A DNA stretch of 64,000 nucleotides from Odiellus spinosus. Taxonomy: Eukaryota > Arthropoda > Arachnida > Opiliones > Phalangiidae. Under the pieces are notes generated by a model that ran no database searches, was not told the DNA's origin, and saw only the letters and a program-made list of their open reading frames with translations. Positions 11,918-23,513 of the stretch are shown in pieces (within the stretch, counting starts at the first letter, position 1; each line of letters opens with the position of its first letter). The DNA lies in the NCBI GenBank assembly GCA_963920705.1, contig CAWUCO010000001.1, positions 62,001 through 126,000 on the forward strand. The letters run 5' to 3'. The position numbers and the translations under genes are program-made.

Positions 11918-14260
11918 CTGTGTGTGTGTGTGTCACTTCCTGTGTAAGCGGATATCACGTGACCGAGCTCGTGGAGCCAAAAGTCTAGAGACATTATCAA
12001 ACCAGCTTATCGTTCAATTCCGTTTAACGGGAATTACCTCCTTTGAGCGTGGCTGCCACATTAAGTTTCAAGTGTCGTGCAATGATATGCAACAGGACGT
12101 CTCCAATTGCATATTATCACCTTCCACCATCCACTTTACGGTCAAACCTCGATGCTGGACAGTTGAAGGCGATTATACGCAATGGGACGTCTCCCACTGT
12201 TATAATCACCTCAAGAATCGTCTAGACATTGAAGGGAGGGGGTTTTCACCCAACTTCATGGCCACATTGCTCGATTAACAAAGCCCTTCGAAGTGTTTAT
12301 ATACTATCATTATGAAGTGAATGAAAATGAGCCTTATGGTGTGATATCGTTTAGGTAAATGAAATGCAATATTAATTTATATTATAATTAAAAATATCAA
12401 AATGGTTCAACTTAATCTAATTAATAATGTAGCTGAAAAATCAATTTAAAATTCGAGATAGTTTAGAAGTTCTTTAAGAAATTGTCCAAAAATTTAAAGA
12501 AATTTGACCGTTTGATAACCAGCTTGAGTTGGCACGACACGCTAAGCTGTTTTGCATATATCATTTAGTCAAAAAAGCAATGGTATAACGGGCAGTATAG
12601 GCAAGGGCTTGCTGCAAACTTGGGGTTGATTGAAGAATCTAAATAAAGGTACGTTTACACGGGCATCCAAGATAGAAACGACATAAGATTTAAAGCTGAG
12701 GCGGATTGATACAAAATGTTAAACCTCTTAAGAAAAATTATAGTCGTGAAAACTCCCCTTGGACAGAAGTACAGTAGGTTTCCCGTGTCTAAAAAACAAC
12801 AATTTTGAATAAAAAATCAACATCTGATGTTGAAAAAAAAAAAAAGGTTCAGTTTTCTCCACTATAAAACCAAGAAACATTTCCGATTTTTTTTATAATC
12901 AAAAGAAGCCGTGTACAGTGAACTTCGTTTGCAGACCAGGAGACGAGGCGAGGCGAGGCGAGGCGAGGCGAGACGAGACGAGACGAGACGAGACGAGACG
13001 AGACGAGACGAGACGAGACGAGACGAGACGAGACGAGACGAGACGAGACGAGACGAGACGAGACGAGACGAGACGAGACGAGACGAGACGAGACGAGACG
13101 AGACGAGACGAGACGAGACGAGACGAGACGAGACGAGACGAGACGAGACGAGACGAGACGAGACGAGACGAGACGAGACGAGACGAAAGAGAACTATAAT
13201 GACTTAAGTGAGAAAATCAGCCAGCGCAGAATATCATCACCATTTGAAGTCAACAGAGCAGCGACACGGCTTTCATTTATCACCAGAAAGAGACGGCCTG
13301 GCTACGAAGAATGGAAACATGCAAGCAGATAGTGTTTTCGGACTCGACATATGAGATACTTACAGTCAGTAAAAGCTCGACAGTTCTTAATACGGCCTCG
13401 TTATTCTAAACATAAAAGGAGCTATTCAAGTATAAATATTAACGGTATTGGGAATTAGTCTACTTTCAGTCTTTAACATTTTTTTTATCATAGGAGTGGA
13501 ACTAACTTCTTGTCAGCCGGTTTGTAAAATAACCTCTCGACCAACTCCATCCTTGGATTCTTCCAATGACTGGGATCTCTCGTATGATGAAAATATCAGT
13601 AATAGTCCTCTATTAGCACGTCAAATCAAGAATTTCAGACGAAAACTCTACCGGAAGTAATTGCCAATCATCTACCGATAATGGGTTGTAAATGGAACAT
13701 TTATTCTAGAATATTTCTTGGTTTGTCCAAGAGGAACTTGCTACTGTATCTTCGTCGTTTTAATTCCTTGTATTCCTTGCCATCCCAGACTAAATCCTTC
13801 GTCTTTATCAAATCAGTGGATAATCACGCAGTATAGCCTATGCTCAAGTGTTAATTTATATTACAAGTACTTGTATTTTACATATTTACTTTGAAAATAA
13901 ACATTTAATTTGGCGTGTCTATTAACAAATCTACGCCCTGCCGCATATAATTATGGGTAACGTAGGACATTTCTATCGGTGTGTATATTAAGAGGTCTAC
14001 GACCTGCCGCATGTAATTATGGGTAACGCAGGACACTCTTTTGCAATCTCTGAATCCTTGAGGTTAAGGGAAAATACTTATACTCCGTAACCTAGATGGG
14101 AAATAGAGAAGTGTGATTGAAATGCACGCCATTTCTTCTACTCTTCAAATACCCTACATTTCTTTTCATTAATTTTAGGTAGGGTTAGGTTAGATTATGT
14201 TACCTTAACTTCGGGGTCGGGGAGGTTATATTTTGGTTTCCCAACTTGTTTAATTTCTGC
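11866..14260. repeat. Composite interspersed repeat, copy A
   Basis: It is homologous to 52237..53615 and 60890..62345. Shared blocks are the GGGGAGGT hairpin, a GT microsatellite, CACTTCCTGTGTAAGCGGAT, TCTTCCAATGACTGGGATC, GTTTGTCCAAGAGGAACTTG, and a TTAGGTTAGG-rich end followed by GGGGAGGTTATATTTTGG. No transposase or reverse transcriptase was recognised, so it is probably non-autonomous. The small ORFs in it are not conserved between copies. Confidence 0.75.
12940..13186. repeat. GAGAC pentanucleotide microsatellite
   Basis: About 47 uninterrupted 5-bp units of CGAGA, preceded by five CGAGG variants. It lies inside composite repeat copy A at the place where copy C has only a short purine run (61195..61220). 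The RRDETRRDET ORFs over it are artefacts. Confidence 0.97.
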
Positions 14261-14569
14261 TTTTGTGTCACATGACTTCTCTTAGCCACGCCTAATGTAT
14301 ATGCTCTATGATATTATAAACTACTGAATCAAAATTGATCGCGAAAAAAAATAAAGTTGAAATTCGGACGGTGCCTAAAGCACGGGAGAAAAAATAAAGA
14401 CGTGTGTAAAATGTTAAAAGCAGATGTCAGGCCTAGTTAAATTTTGTAACTAAAACGGGATAGTATCTATTAAAAATCCATATTCTTTAAACAGTCTAAG
14501 ATAATCAACTCTTGACAGACGGGGAACATAACAAAGGCTACAAATTGGTACCATTTTGGATGTTTTTTT

Positions 14570-16697
14570 TTTTTTAATTTAAAGTGAAGTCAGAGGCGGA
14601 CATTTCGCATTTTGAATCATTACGTTGGGATGACCAGGAAAAAATTCGCAATAAAATGACTGGTGAAACTTCAGGTACTTCATTAACTCCAAAAGAAACG
14701 AAAAGAGAAAGCTCAACGGGCACGCCAGGAAATACAGACCCTCCTCAATTAAGCGAATTTTCAACAGAGTACGCAAAATCAAACAAATCTTACTGCAGGG
14801 GATGCGAAGAATACATCGTGAGAGACCAGCCTAGGATATCAGAAATCGGTAGAGAAAGTAATAAATCGAAGCGATTCGGTCCATTTCCAGTTTGGTATCA
14901 TGTAGATTGTTTCACTCAAGCTAGATAAGATTTGAATTTTTTCGACGATGGCTCCAAAATTCCAGGGTGTATGACGCTTGATGTTGTAGATAAGAGAGCA
15001 ATAAAGAAAAACTGAAGAAAGTAGACGTTTTACCTGTAAAAAAAATTGGCGCGATTCTCTGGAAAAACTGCTTAAAAAGAAGCGAATGATTGAACTTTTA
15101 AAATATAACGATCCGGAAATTCCAACTGATATTATGGCTTTTGGCGCTTTAGTACCTGCATGCATCGCATGCGATCAAGGACAGTTTGTTTTTGTCAGTA
15201 AAGGGTATCGCTGTACGAGAAATATAAGCGAGTGGAGTAAATGTTTAAACGTTACGAAACTCCCCGTGAGAAAAGCTTTCCTCATTCCAGACGAGTTCAA
15301 ATAAGAATTTCCTTTCCTTAAGAGTTATAAGTACGAGAAGCGTGATCGATATTTTCCCGCTAACGCAACTACGCCAACATTTAAAAAGACTTTACCATCT
15401 ACATCGGGAATCAAAAGAGTGCCTCGACCTCTACTCAACGCAAAAATTGTGTTGGTAGGTAATCTGCGAGCGTCGAAAGAAGCGTTAGAGAAAATTGTAG
15501 GTCGATTAGGAGGCATTGTGATTTCGCAAATTGATAAAAATACAACTTGCGTTATTAGTACTAAGGAGGATGTTGAAACAAAGATTGAAAAGCGGAACCG
15601 GACAATTGGGCGCCGAAATTTGGGCGCCGCCACTTGGGCGCCGGACATTTGGACGCCGTGCCATTTGGGCGCCGGGACATTTGGACGCCGTGCCATTTGG
15701 GTGCCGGGACATTTGGCCCCGAGCCATTTGGGCGCTGGGACATTTGGGCGCCTGGACATTTAGGCGCCGGGACATTTGAGCCACATATTAGGTTAGGCTA
15801 AGCAAAGATTATAACAACTGAGCAAGTTTTTCTTTCGAATGGGATTCGGCCCAATGTCTCCCAATAATGTTTACCTCCCCGACTGAACTTTAGTTGAGTC
15901 AGTGAGGTTAAGTTTGGTAAGATATATTTTGGTGTCGAACTTGTTAATAAACCATTTTGCCTGAAACGCAAAATTTCTTTAGAACCAAGAGGGTTAGGTT
16001 AGGTTAGGTTGGAAATAAATTCATTAGTTCCTAAATGTCGCGGCGTCCGAATGTCGCTGCGCCCGAATGTCGCGGCGCCCGAATGTCGCGGCGCCCGAAT
16101 GTCACGGCGCTCAAATGTCACGGCGCCCAAATGTCCTTACAAACTTGGCGTCCAAAATGGCCAGCGCCTAATTTGCCGGCGCCTGATTGTCGCGCGCCGA
16201 TTAGAAAGATCAGAGAAGCGGAAGAAAATGACGTATCCGTTGTTTCCGAAGATTTCATTGACGCTGTTGAGAAGGGTGGTTCGGTTCTAACGATCAAACC
16301 GTACAGCATCGCTAGCTGGGGTGGAAACCCGTTAGATATAATTCAATCAGCTACCGAAAAGAAGCTTATAAGTACGGGAAAAAGCGAGTTCCATTTCTCA
16401 TCCCGTAAGAGCACCAAAGTCAAGCTCGCGCTTAAAGGGAGTGTGCCTTTTGAACCAGATTCTCAACTCGAAGCCCACGCTCATGTTTTAGAAGATAAAA
16501 ATGGTATATACAATGCTGTTCTTGTAAAAGTTGAAATAGCTCTTGGAACAAATTTTTTTTACAAGTTACAAGAATTAAAATCCGACGAAGGAAGCAAAAC
16601 CTGGGTTTTCCAGAGCTGGGGTCGTGTTGGTACATCGATCGAAGGAAACAAAACTGAAGAATTTGAGGATGAGACCGAAGCTGTTGCGCTTCTCTGA
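14570..16697 (+). pseudogene. PARP1-like pseudogene, copy 1 (plus strand)
   Basis: An intron-less, frame-broken copy of the regulatory half of poly(ADP-ribose) polymerase 1. In order: the segment before zinc finger 2 (FESLRWDDQEKI), zinc finger 2 (YAKSNKSYCRGC ... WYHVDCF), the zinc-binding PADR1 domain (MAFGALVPACIACDQGQFVF), a BRCT domain (KIVLVGNLRASKEALEKIVG ... VVSEDFIDAV) and the WGR domain (WVFQSWGRVGT). The catalytic ART domain is absent. The reading frame changes at least three times. The PADR1 segment has lost about a dozen residues that copy 2 keeps. The BRCT is split by a 0.6-kb insertion. The lack of introns suggests a processed copy. Confidence 0.85.
15590..16205. mobile_element. 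GGGCGCC minisatellite fold-back insertion in PARP1 copy
   Basis: It interrupts the BRCT segment: copy 2 shows the uninterrupted junction VETKKIREA. The left half is tandem units like ACATTTGGGCGCCGGG, and the right half is the same unit inverted (GCGCCCGAATGTCGCG). The middle holds a fragment of the composite repeat (TTTACCTCCCCGACTGAACT at about 15868) and a short GGTTAGGTTAGG run. The flanks carry AAAGAT on both sides, consistent with a target duplication. Confidence 0.7.
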
Positions 16698-17825
16698 TCT
16701 TTTTTGTTTCAACATCCTCCTTAGTACCAATAACGCAAGTTGTATTTTTATCAATTTGCGAAACCACAATGCCTCCTAATCGAGCTACAGTTTTCTGTAA
16801 CGCTTCTTTACAGATTACCTACCAAAACAATTTTTGCGTTGTGTAGAGGTCGAGGCACTCTTTTGATTCCCGATGTAGATGGTAAAGTCTTTTTAAATGA
16901 TGGCGTAGGCTCGTTAGCGGGAAAATATCGATCACGCTTCTCGTTCTTATAACTCTTTTAAAAGAAAGGAAATTCGTCTTTGGACTCGTTTGGAATGAGG
17001 AAAGGTTTTCTCGCGGCGAGTTTCGTAACGTTTAATCATTTACTCCACTCGCTTATATTTCCCGTACATTGATACCCGTTACTGGCAAAAACAAACTGTC
17101 CTTGATTGCATTCGGTGCATGGTACTAAAGCGCCAAAAGCCATACTATCAGATAGTCTATCGAGAATCTCGCCTTCTCCAGTTGGAATTTCCTGATCATT
17201 ATACTCTAAAAGTTCATCTTTCGCTTCTTTTAAGCAGTTTTTCCAGAGAATCGCGCCACTTGTAAAGCATTTGAGATTGGTCTTCGAGCTTTTTCTTTTC
17301 TCCATCAAGGATTTCCGGAGGATTTTCAGTTTTCATTTTTTTTTCTGGTCAAACGTCTATTTTCTTCAGTTTTTCTTTGATCGCTCTCTGATCTACAACA
17401 TCAAGTGTCATAAACCCTGGAATTTTGGAACCATCGTCGAGAAAATTCAAATCTTCTCTAGCTTGAGCGAAAAAATCAACGTGATACCAAAGTTGAAATG
17501 GACCGAATCGCCTCGATTTATAACTTTCTCTATCAATTTTTTGATATCCTAGGTTGGTCTTTCACGAGGTATTCTTCGCATCCCTTGCAGGAAGATTGGT
17601 TTGACTTCGCGTACTCTGTTGAAAATTCGCTTATTTGAGTAGGGTCTGTATTTCCAGGCGTGCCCGTTGAACATTCACCAGTCATTTTATTGCGAATTTT
17701 TTCCTGGTCATCCCAACGTATTGATTCAAAATGCGAAATGTTCGTCTCTGACTTCACTTTAAATTTTTCAAGAAAACATCCAAAATGGTACCAATTTGTA
17801 GAATTCGCGAAAAATAACAAAAAAA
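16687..17825 (-). pseudogene. PARP1-like pseudogene, copy 2 (minus strand)
   Basis: An inverted, diverged partial duplicate of copy 1. Read on the minus strand it runs from the end of zinc finger 1 (WYHFGCFLEKFKVK) through FESIRWDDQEKI, zinc finger 2 (YAKSNQSSCKGC), PADR1 (EIPTGEGEILDRLSDS, absent from copy 1) into the BRCT start. It stops at the junction with the copy-1 WGR end near 16687. Several frames and stops break it. The pair forms an inverted repeat of about 1.1-kb arms. Confidence 0.82.
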
Positions 17826-17853
17826 AAACAACAACAAAATAATACGTTAAACA

Positions 17854-18064
17854 TGTTGGTGGAAACTGTTCACAGTTCCCGGTTGCTTTAATTTAACAAA
17901 TTTGTGTAGACGGTATCGCCCTCTACCGAACATTAATACGACAGACATAAAAAGAAAGAGCGAGAGACAACACCTTTTTACTTTTACTTTTGTATTTAAT
18001 AACATTAAAAAGTCACCTTATTATGTAACGCTTCTTTGTCGTCCTTTACTTATAAATAATAACA
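17854..18064 (+). repeat. 5' LTR of copia element
   Basis: A 211-bp segment starting TGTTGG and ending AACA (TG...CA borders), immediately followed by a primer-binding site. No 3' LTR was found in the window, so its identity as an LTR rests on the borders, the PBS and the gag that follows. Confidence 0.7.
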
Positions 18065-18079
18065 GGTTATGGGTCCAGG
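18065..18079 (+). promoter_or_regulatory. Retrotransposon primer-binding site
   Basis: GGTTATGGGTCCAGG resembles the internal initiator-tRNA-Met site used by Drosophila copia-type elements (GGTTATGGGCCCAG). It lies directly next to the LTR end. Confidence 0.65.
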
Positions 18080-18276
18080 CGACGTAAACTGCGCGCGTAA
18101 AAGAAGAAAACCAGCGTACGAAATAAGTGAACAAGAATAATCGCTTTTAAGAAGAAACACGTTATTGATAAGAAGTATATCGGAAAGACAAAGGCCTACT
18201 GAAAGAAGAGAAACGAAGGTCCTGTAAATGTTTATGACAGTCATTACATAAAAGAAGAAACCAAATCGAATAAGAA

Positions 18277-18842
18277 ATGGGTGACGAATACAATATTGGG
18301 AAGCTTAATGCTGAAAACTATCGATATTGGTCTATGAGAGCGCAAGGCTTGTTAGAGGCAAAAGGGTGTTGGTCGGCTGTGGACCCGGGATTTGCTTTGA
18401 TAACAGAAATAAGAGCTGAGATGAGGGCGCGAGATCACAAAGCTAAATCCATTTTTTTATATGATCGTCAACTACAAAGCTTGGATAACAGAAGGATATC
18501 AGGTTGTGACTATGCTGCTGATGTATTGGAAACCCTTAGAGAGATTTACACGACTTATGACTTGTGAAAGATTTCGTTCTTACAGAGAAGAAACCAAGTG
18601 ATTCGATAGGCGGTTATTTCACTCGAAGAAATGCATTATACTATAAAGTGAAAAATGCGGGCTACTTATTTGATGAAGTCGTTTTGGCTGGCTTTGCTGT
18701 TTTGGGATTACCAAAAGAATACGAATTCCTATCCAGAAGCTTACGTATAGATAAAGATGATCTTTCGATGACATCATCAAAAGAAAAACTGACAGAGGAA
18801 GAAGGAAGGTTGGCTTCGCTAAAGAAGATACTAGTGTGTTAG
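18277..18842 (+). pseudogene. Copia gag, frameshifted
   Basis: The ATG at 18277 begins a copia-type gag N-terminus (KLNAENYRYWSMRAQGLLEA). The frame shifts near 18564, where the second half continues (FDEVVLAGFAVLGLPKEYEF). The zinc-knuckle region downstream is too degraded to read. Gag would form the particle that packages element RNA. Confidence 0.75.
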
Positions 18843-19219
18843 AAGACAAAGCCAAGTCACTAGAAGTCCAGACCCTTCAGGGTAGCAACGTACGAGGAAG
18901 AGGTGGAGAGCGTTATTTTAAAGATATACAAAGAGGAGATTCGGGTGGTCGTTTCGTACAATGATCAGATAACGGAGGATAGAATGAAAGAGGAACCGTT
19001 CAAGGAAAAACAAAGCAAAAGGAAGAAAGGAGAACGTTCTATAGAAGATACTATAGGTGTTAGAATTTGGACATACAGCGAGAGGATGCCCATACGATAC
19101 CAAAAGTAATCCAACATTGTAAACCACACCCAAACAAATGGCTGGAGTTGCTGTACATCGCTTAGGGAAACAAGCTGGTTACAAGCCCTATATATCATGC
19201 AAGCTGCACTGTCTAACAC

Positions 19220-19490
19220 AAGAAATTCAAAGACAAGGGAAAATGGAATATGGGTGATGGACAGCGGGGCGACGGATCATATGAAGTCTCAACGAAACAA
19301 ACTCATGACGTTTAAAGAGTGTCGAAGCACAGTCGAAGTCGCGAAAGGTGGATAGTTGAAAGCCACGGGGCGAGGAAACGTCCGAATTAAATTAAGTGAC
19401 GTTTGTGGAGAATGGACGCTCACACTGATGGACTCTCTCTTCGTTCCGGAGTTACGTGGAAATTTACTATCAGCATCGAAATATAATTGA
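19220..19490 (+). pseudogene. Copia aspartic protease remnant
   Basis: The active-site motif WVMDSGATDHM is followed by the flap-side sequence and LFVPELRGNLLSASK, typical of copia polyproteins. An in-frame stop after about 37 codons and another near the end make it non-functional. Confidence 0.75.
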
Positions 19491-20130
19491 AGAAACAAGC
19501 AGCTGAAGTTCTGAAAGACGAAACTATAATAGCGAAAGGTTTCAAAGAAGGTAAATTATTCCATTTTTATGAAGAAAACGTAATGACAAGAAACTTATCT
19601 AATGGAATGGGGAAAGAAGAGCTGGCGTTTAAAGCGACGAACAACGAGATGACGCAAAATGAAGAGTTATGGCGTAGACGGTTAGGCCACTTACACAAAG
19701 CAGCCATTAAACAAATGCCTAAACCCGTAGGTCCTAAAATCACATTAGATGAAGAGATAATCAGCACCAATTGTGAAACGTGTATGAAAGGGAAACTTAA
19801 AAGCAAACCGTTTCCGACTAGGAGTTTCACTAGACAAGAGAAACCTCTGATACTCATTCATTCGGATGTTGTTGGTCCAGTAGAACCTACATCGAAAGGG
19901 GGAAGCTCTAACTTCGTGACTTTTATTGACGATTTCTCGAGGTATGCACAAGTCCTTATGATGCGAAGAAACAATGAGGTAGACGATAAATTTGACTCGT
20001 ATTGAAGAAGGGTGCCAAATTATCAAGGAGCAACTATCTCCGAAGTGATAATGGGGGTGAATACATGACCAACTCATTCAAAGCCCTACTCGAGAATCAT
20101 GGGATAGATAGACAGTTAACGATTCCAAAA
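19487..20130 (+). pseudogene. Copia integrase, truncated
   Basis: It contains the gag-pre-integrase motif (LWRRRLGHL ... CETCMKGK), the first catalytic Asp context (HSDVVGP), FIDDFSRYA, and, after a frame change near 20005, the second Asp (SDNGGEY). The catalytic Glu region is lost at the truncation point. Confidence 0.8.
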
Positions 20131-20649
20131 CGACCGGAGAGAAGAAAAACGGAAACAAGTTGAGGTTCAAACTGATTGGCTCCCAATTATCACGTGACAC
20201 TACTTTTGCGGGAGTATTTCTCAAAGGGGAAAAAAACGTGTGCCAAAATCTCGTCTAAGCTTGAAGGAGGAAGCTTCAAGGTTCAAGCCTGCAAAAAAAA
20301 GAGTAAAATTACTGCTAATATCTATATATACATTAAATATTGAAAAATATGAAAAATATCTCTTTGCACAATTAAATGAATCAATATATTGGTCAACAAA
20401 CCTCAGGTCACGTCAAATTAATCCAATCACCAAGGGCAACATTGATCAGCACATTCCTCGTGTAATGATATTTAATTTTTAAGAAATCCGCGAACTGAGT
20501 ATTAATTCTGCCGGAAGAAACTTGTTATATATTTCTTAACGCTGTCTATGTAGACCTCACTCAAACGCTTTTATTTAACACGTTTATTTTTCAGATATTC
20601 CGCAAAGCTTTCAATAATATTATTGACTAAACTGGGAGTTTTGAAGAAA

Positions 20650-21305
20650 AGCTACTTCCGCCATTTTTTTTCAATTCAGTATAATGAGAAAAAATTATGG
20701 TGCCAAATTTTTCCACCAGAAAGCATTATTAAGAAAGTTACAAATAATTGAAATTTGAAGCTTTCTATGTAATTAACCCATAGACATAGATCAAGAGTTT
20801 TTTCACAACACGAACATTCAATTAAATCTGTAACAACACAGTGCCATAATTACTTATGCCTAACCTAACCTAAAATGAATTTCACTTACCTAACCTGAAT
20901 TAAACTAAACTAATTAAATATTGTTTTCTTATGTATAAATATTCACGAAAATAATTTTTCAATTTTGGAGTCCTTTTTTTCTACATTTTGGTGTCCCTGC
21001 ATTCTTATCAACCTTTTAACAGTAAGGCGCTAATTTGCTTAAAAACGTTCTTGCGAGGAATTTTTCTGGAATTTAGCAACCGAAAGTAAGCCTCTGCTAA
21101 ATTTATACCTCTCGGGAATTTTACTGGGCAGTGCGAGTCCCCAGTAAGCAGTTGTAAACAATGGGTAAGCCTTGGTGCATCGCAATTAAGCGTGTGTAAC
21201 TTTCTTAATAATGATCTCCGGTGGAAAATGTTTGCACCAAGATTTTTTTCTCATTATAATGAATTGAAAAAAAATAATAATAAAAAATGGCTGGAGTAGC
21301 TATTC
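20650..21305. mobile_element. Fold-back element, about 100-bp arms
   Basis: The left arm contains CTACTTCCGCCATTTTTTTT, CAATTCAGTATAATGAGAAA and TTATTAAGAAAGTTA. The right arm is their inverse (TAACTTTCTTAATAATGA ... CTCATTATAATGAATTG). No protein is encoded between them. Confidence 0.65.
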
Positions 21306-22196
21306 TTTAATCTAGCCGACTAAACTGATTAGGTTAAATTAACACGCGCTTTGGATCATTCTAACGTCGTTTATCTCTACGACGCCGTAGATTACGAGCC
21401 GAATAACTTTTAAAATTTCTGACGCCGCCGGAACTCATAAAACCTGATCACGCCGCTACCCCGTTTTTTCCGTGGTCGGAGTCTAGCGGACGTATTTACT
21501 TAATGCGCCTTGTTGCCGCATCGGGGTGCTCGAGTTCCTCAGCCCCGTTTGAGTTTTTTCCACCCTTTTCTGGTGGTACCTAAATCTCTCAAACGGGGGG
21601 GGGGGTATATGCGTAAGCGCATGCGAATGCCGGCACCATTGCTTCTATGGATGAGTCTAACTTATGGTTACTCCGATTACGAGCTATTCCGGTAATACTG
21701 CTTTATAATTTATTCCGATTATGAATTTTTCCTCTTAATGTAACTAAGATTCTGTAAAATCTCCCAATTTAAAAGACTTAAAAAGGTTTAGTTCGAAATC
21801 ACTAGCTAACCCTAAAACGTTTCGTAGATATAGATATCCATTCGAAACATCGCTTTTTCTTTTGGCCACCTAGAGATAATAGTAGCCTTATGGTTTTCCT
21901 GATAAAACAAAATATAAACCATAGGTATTTAAAAATGATGACAGCCTCACTTTAAACGAATAGGAATTTTATGAAAATTAAATTTTGTCGGAACGCATTT
22001 GCACTTTTTGGGTTATTATTATATAAGATCCTGAAATAAATATACTTTATATGCGCTGTCAGTCAAAATGTGACAAATCTTTAGATGCTTATTTGACATA
22101 TCACACATTTTTTCAACAAAGAATTTCACTCCATAGTTTACGTTAGTCATAAATTCCTTCGAGATAAGACATATATTTAATAAATATAGAGGCTGC

Positions 22197-22236
<40 letters not shown>

Positions 22237-22583
22237 CGTTCACCATTTGTTAGTCTTTCCAAAATTCTCAATAAGCTTTAATTGTATTTCTGTCAGTAAT
22301 GTTTCGAAACGGCGTACACAGTATTTTACCAAGTTTTTCGAAGAAATTAGGTTTACTTTTACAATTGAGAAAAATAGGCTCGAACCCACGTTTCATTTTC
22401 AATGCTGCTGGAATAAAAACTGGGGGCTTCAACCAAAATACATTTGAAAACAAAAAGGCAACTAATGTTCAAGAAGGTAAAAGAATTTATTTTTAACATA
22501 TACGCAAGCTCGTAGGAGGGAATAACAGTCAACCCTCCCAAGTTTAGTTCTTGTATTCGCCCCTTTAACCAGCAAAGAATATA
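21306..22583. other. No gene recognised
   Basis: AT-rich intergenic sequence with a poly-G run near 21596 and a TA microsatellite at about 22201..22233. Nothing resembles a conserved gene. Confidence 0.4.
22201..22233. repeat. TA microsatellite
   Basis: About 16 TA dinucleotide units. Confidence 0.95.
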
Positions 22584-23513
22584 TTATACAAAAACGTTGT
22601 TTTGCTTCGCACTTCAAAAAAGTGCATTTATAGGTAAGAATTTCAAACCCGTGAAGGGACAGAAATTATAAATTCACAGTGAAAGAAATATGAAAGTCAC
22701 AGTCTAAGAAATCACAAAGCTATAATTATTATACAAAAACGTTGTTTTGCTTCGTACTTCAAAAATGTGCATTTAAAGGTTAGAATTTCAAATCCGTGAA
22801 GGGACAGAAATTATAAATTCACAGTGAAAGAAATATGAAAGTCACAGTCTAAGAAATCATAAAGCTATAATTATAATAATTAATATGAATAAAAAATTTA
22901 CAAAAAAATGACGTATAAATTCGGCCTATCGAAACTTTTACTTATGTAGATTTAATGATTAGAAACTTTATAAAGAGGCGAATGTTTCCTTTTACTAACT
23001 GAAAACTGCAACCATCCATCCTAACAAGTAAACATTTTAAAAACGCGGTCAGGAACTATTTGGTATTATGCTATTCTACCTTTCCACGCATAGTTGGCTT
23101 TTAGTTACCCTTACCAAGAGTGAATTCTACAACAGAATGATTTCTGCATAATTAAAAGTTTCGATAGGCCGAATTTATACGTCATTTTTTTGTAAATTTT
23201 TTATTCATATTAATTATTATAATTATAGCTTTATGATTTATTAGACTGTGACTTTCATATTTCTTTCACTGTGAATTTATAATTTCTGTCCCTTCACGGG
23301 TTTGAAATTCTAACCTTTAAATGCACATTTTTGAAGTACGAAGCAAAACAACGTTTTTGTATAATAATTATAGCTTTATGATTTCTTAGACTGTGACTTT
23401 CATATTTCTTTCACTGTGAATTTATAATTTCTGTCCCTTCACGGGTTTGAAATTCTTACCTATAAATGCACTTTTTTGAAGTGCGAAGCAAAACAACGTT
23501 TTTGTATAATTTG
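22584..23513. mobile_element. Fold-back element with internally duplicated arms
   Basis: Each arm of about 365 bp consists of two tandem copies (period 145 bp) of a unit starting TTATACAAAAACGTTGTTTT, followed by a unique stem end (TCGATAGGCCGAATTTATAC). The left arm is 22584..22952 and the right arm 23148..23513, with a loop of about 200 bp. Confidence 0.85.

Larger units (their letters stand above)
17854..20130 (+). mobile_element. Truncated Ty1/copia retrotransposon
   Basis: The order is LTR, PBS, gag, protease, gag-pre-integrase and integrase, which is the copia arrangement. It breaks off inside the integrase near 20130. Reverse transcriptase, RNase H and 3' LTR are missing. Frameshifts in gag and protease mark it as dead. 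Confidence 0.85.

Noticed and set aside
12911-13207. 98-aa RRDET-repeat ORF
   Set aside because: It is a direct translation of the GAGAC microsatellite and exists in more than one frame.
15325-15784. Overlapping ORFs rich in RRPNVPAPKW on both strands
   Set aside because: They are produced by the GGGCGCC minisatellite in the insertion within the PARP1 copy.
15990-16012. GGTTAGGTTAGGTT as an interstitial telomere
   Set aside because: Only about three units. Similar short runs occur at the end of each composite repeat, so it is part of that element.
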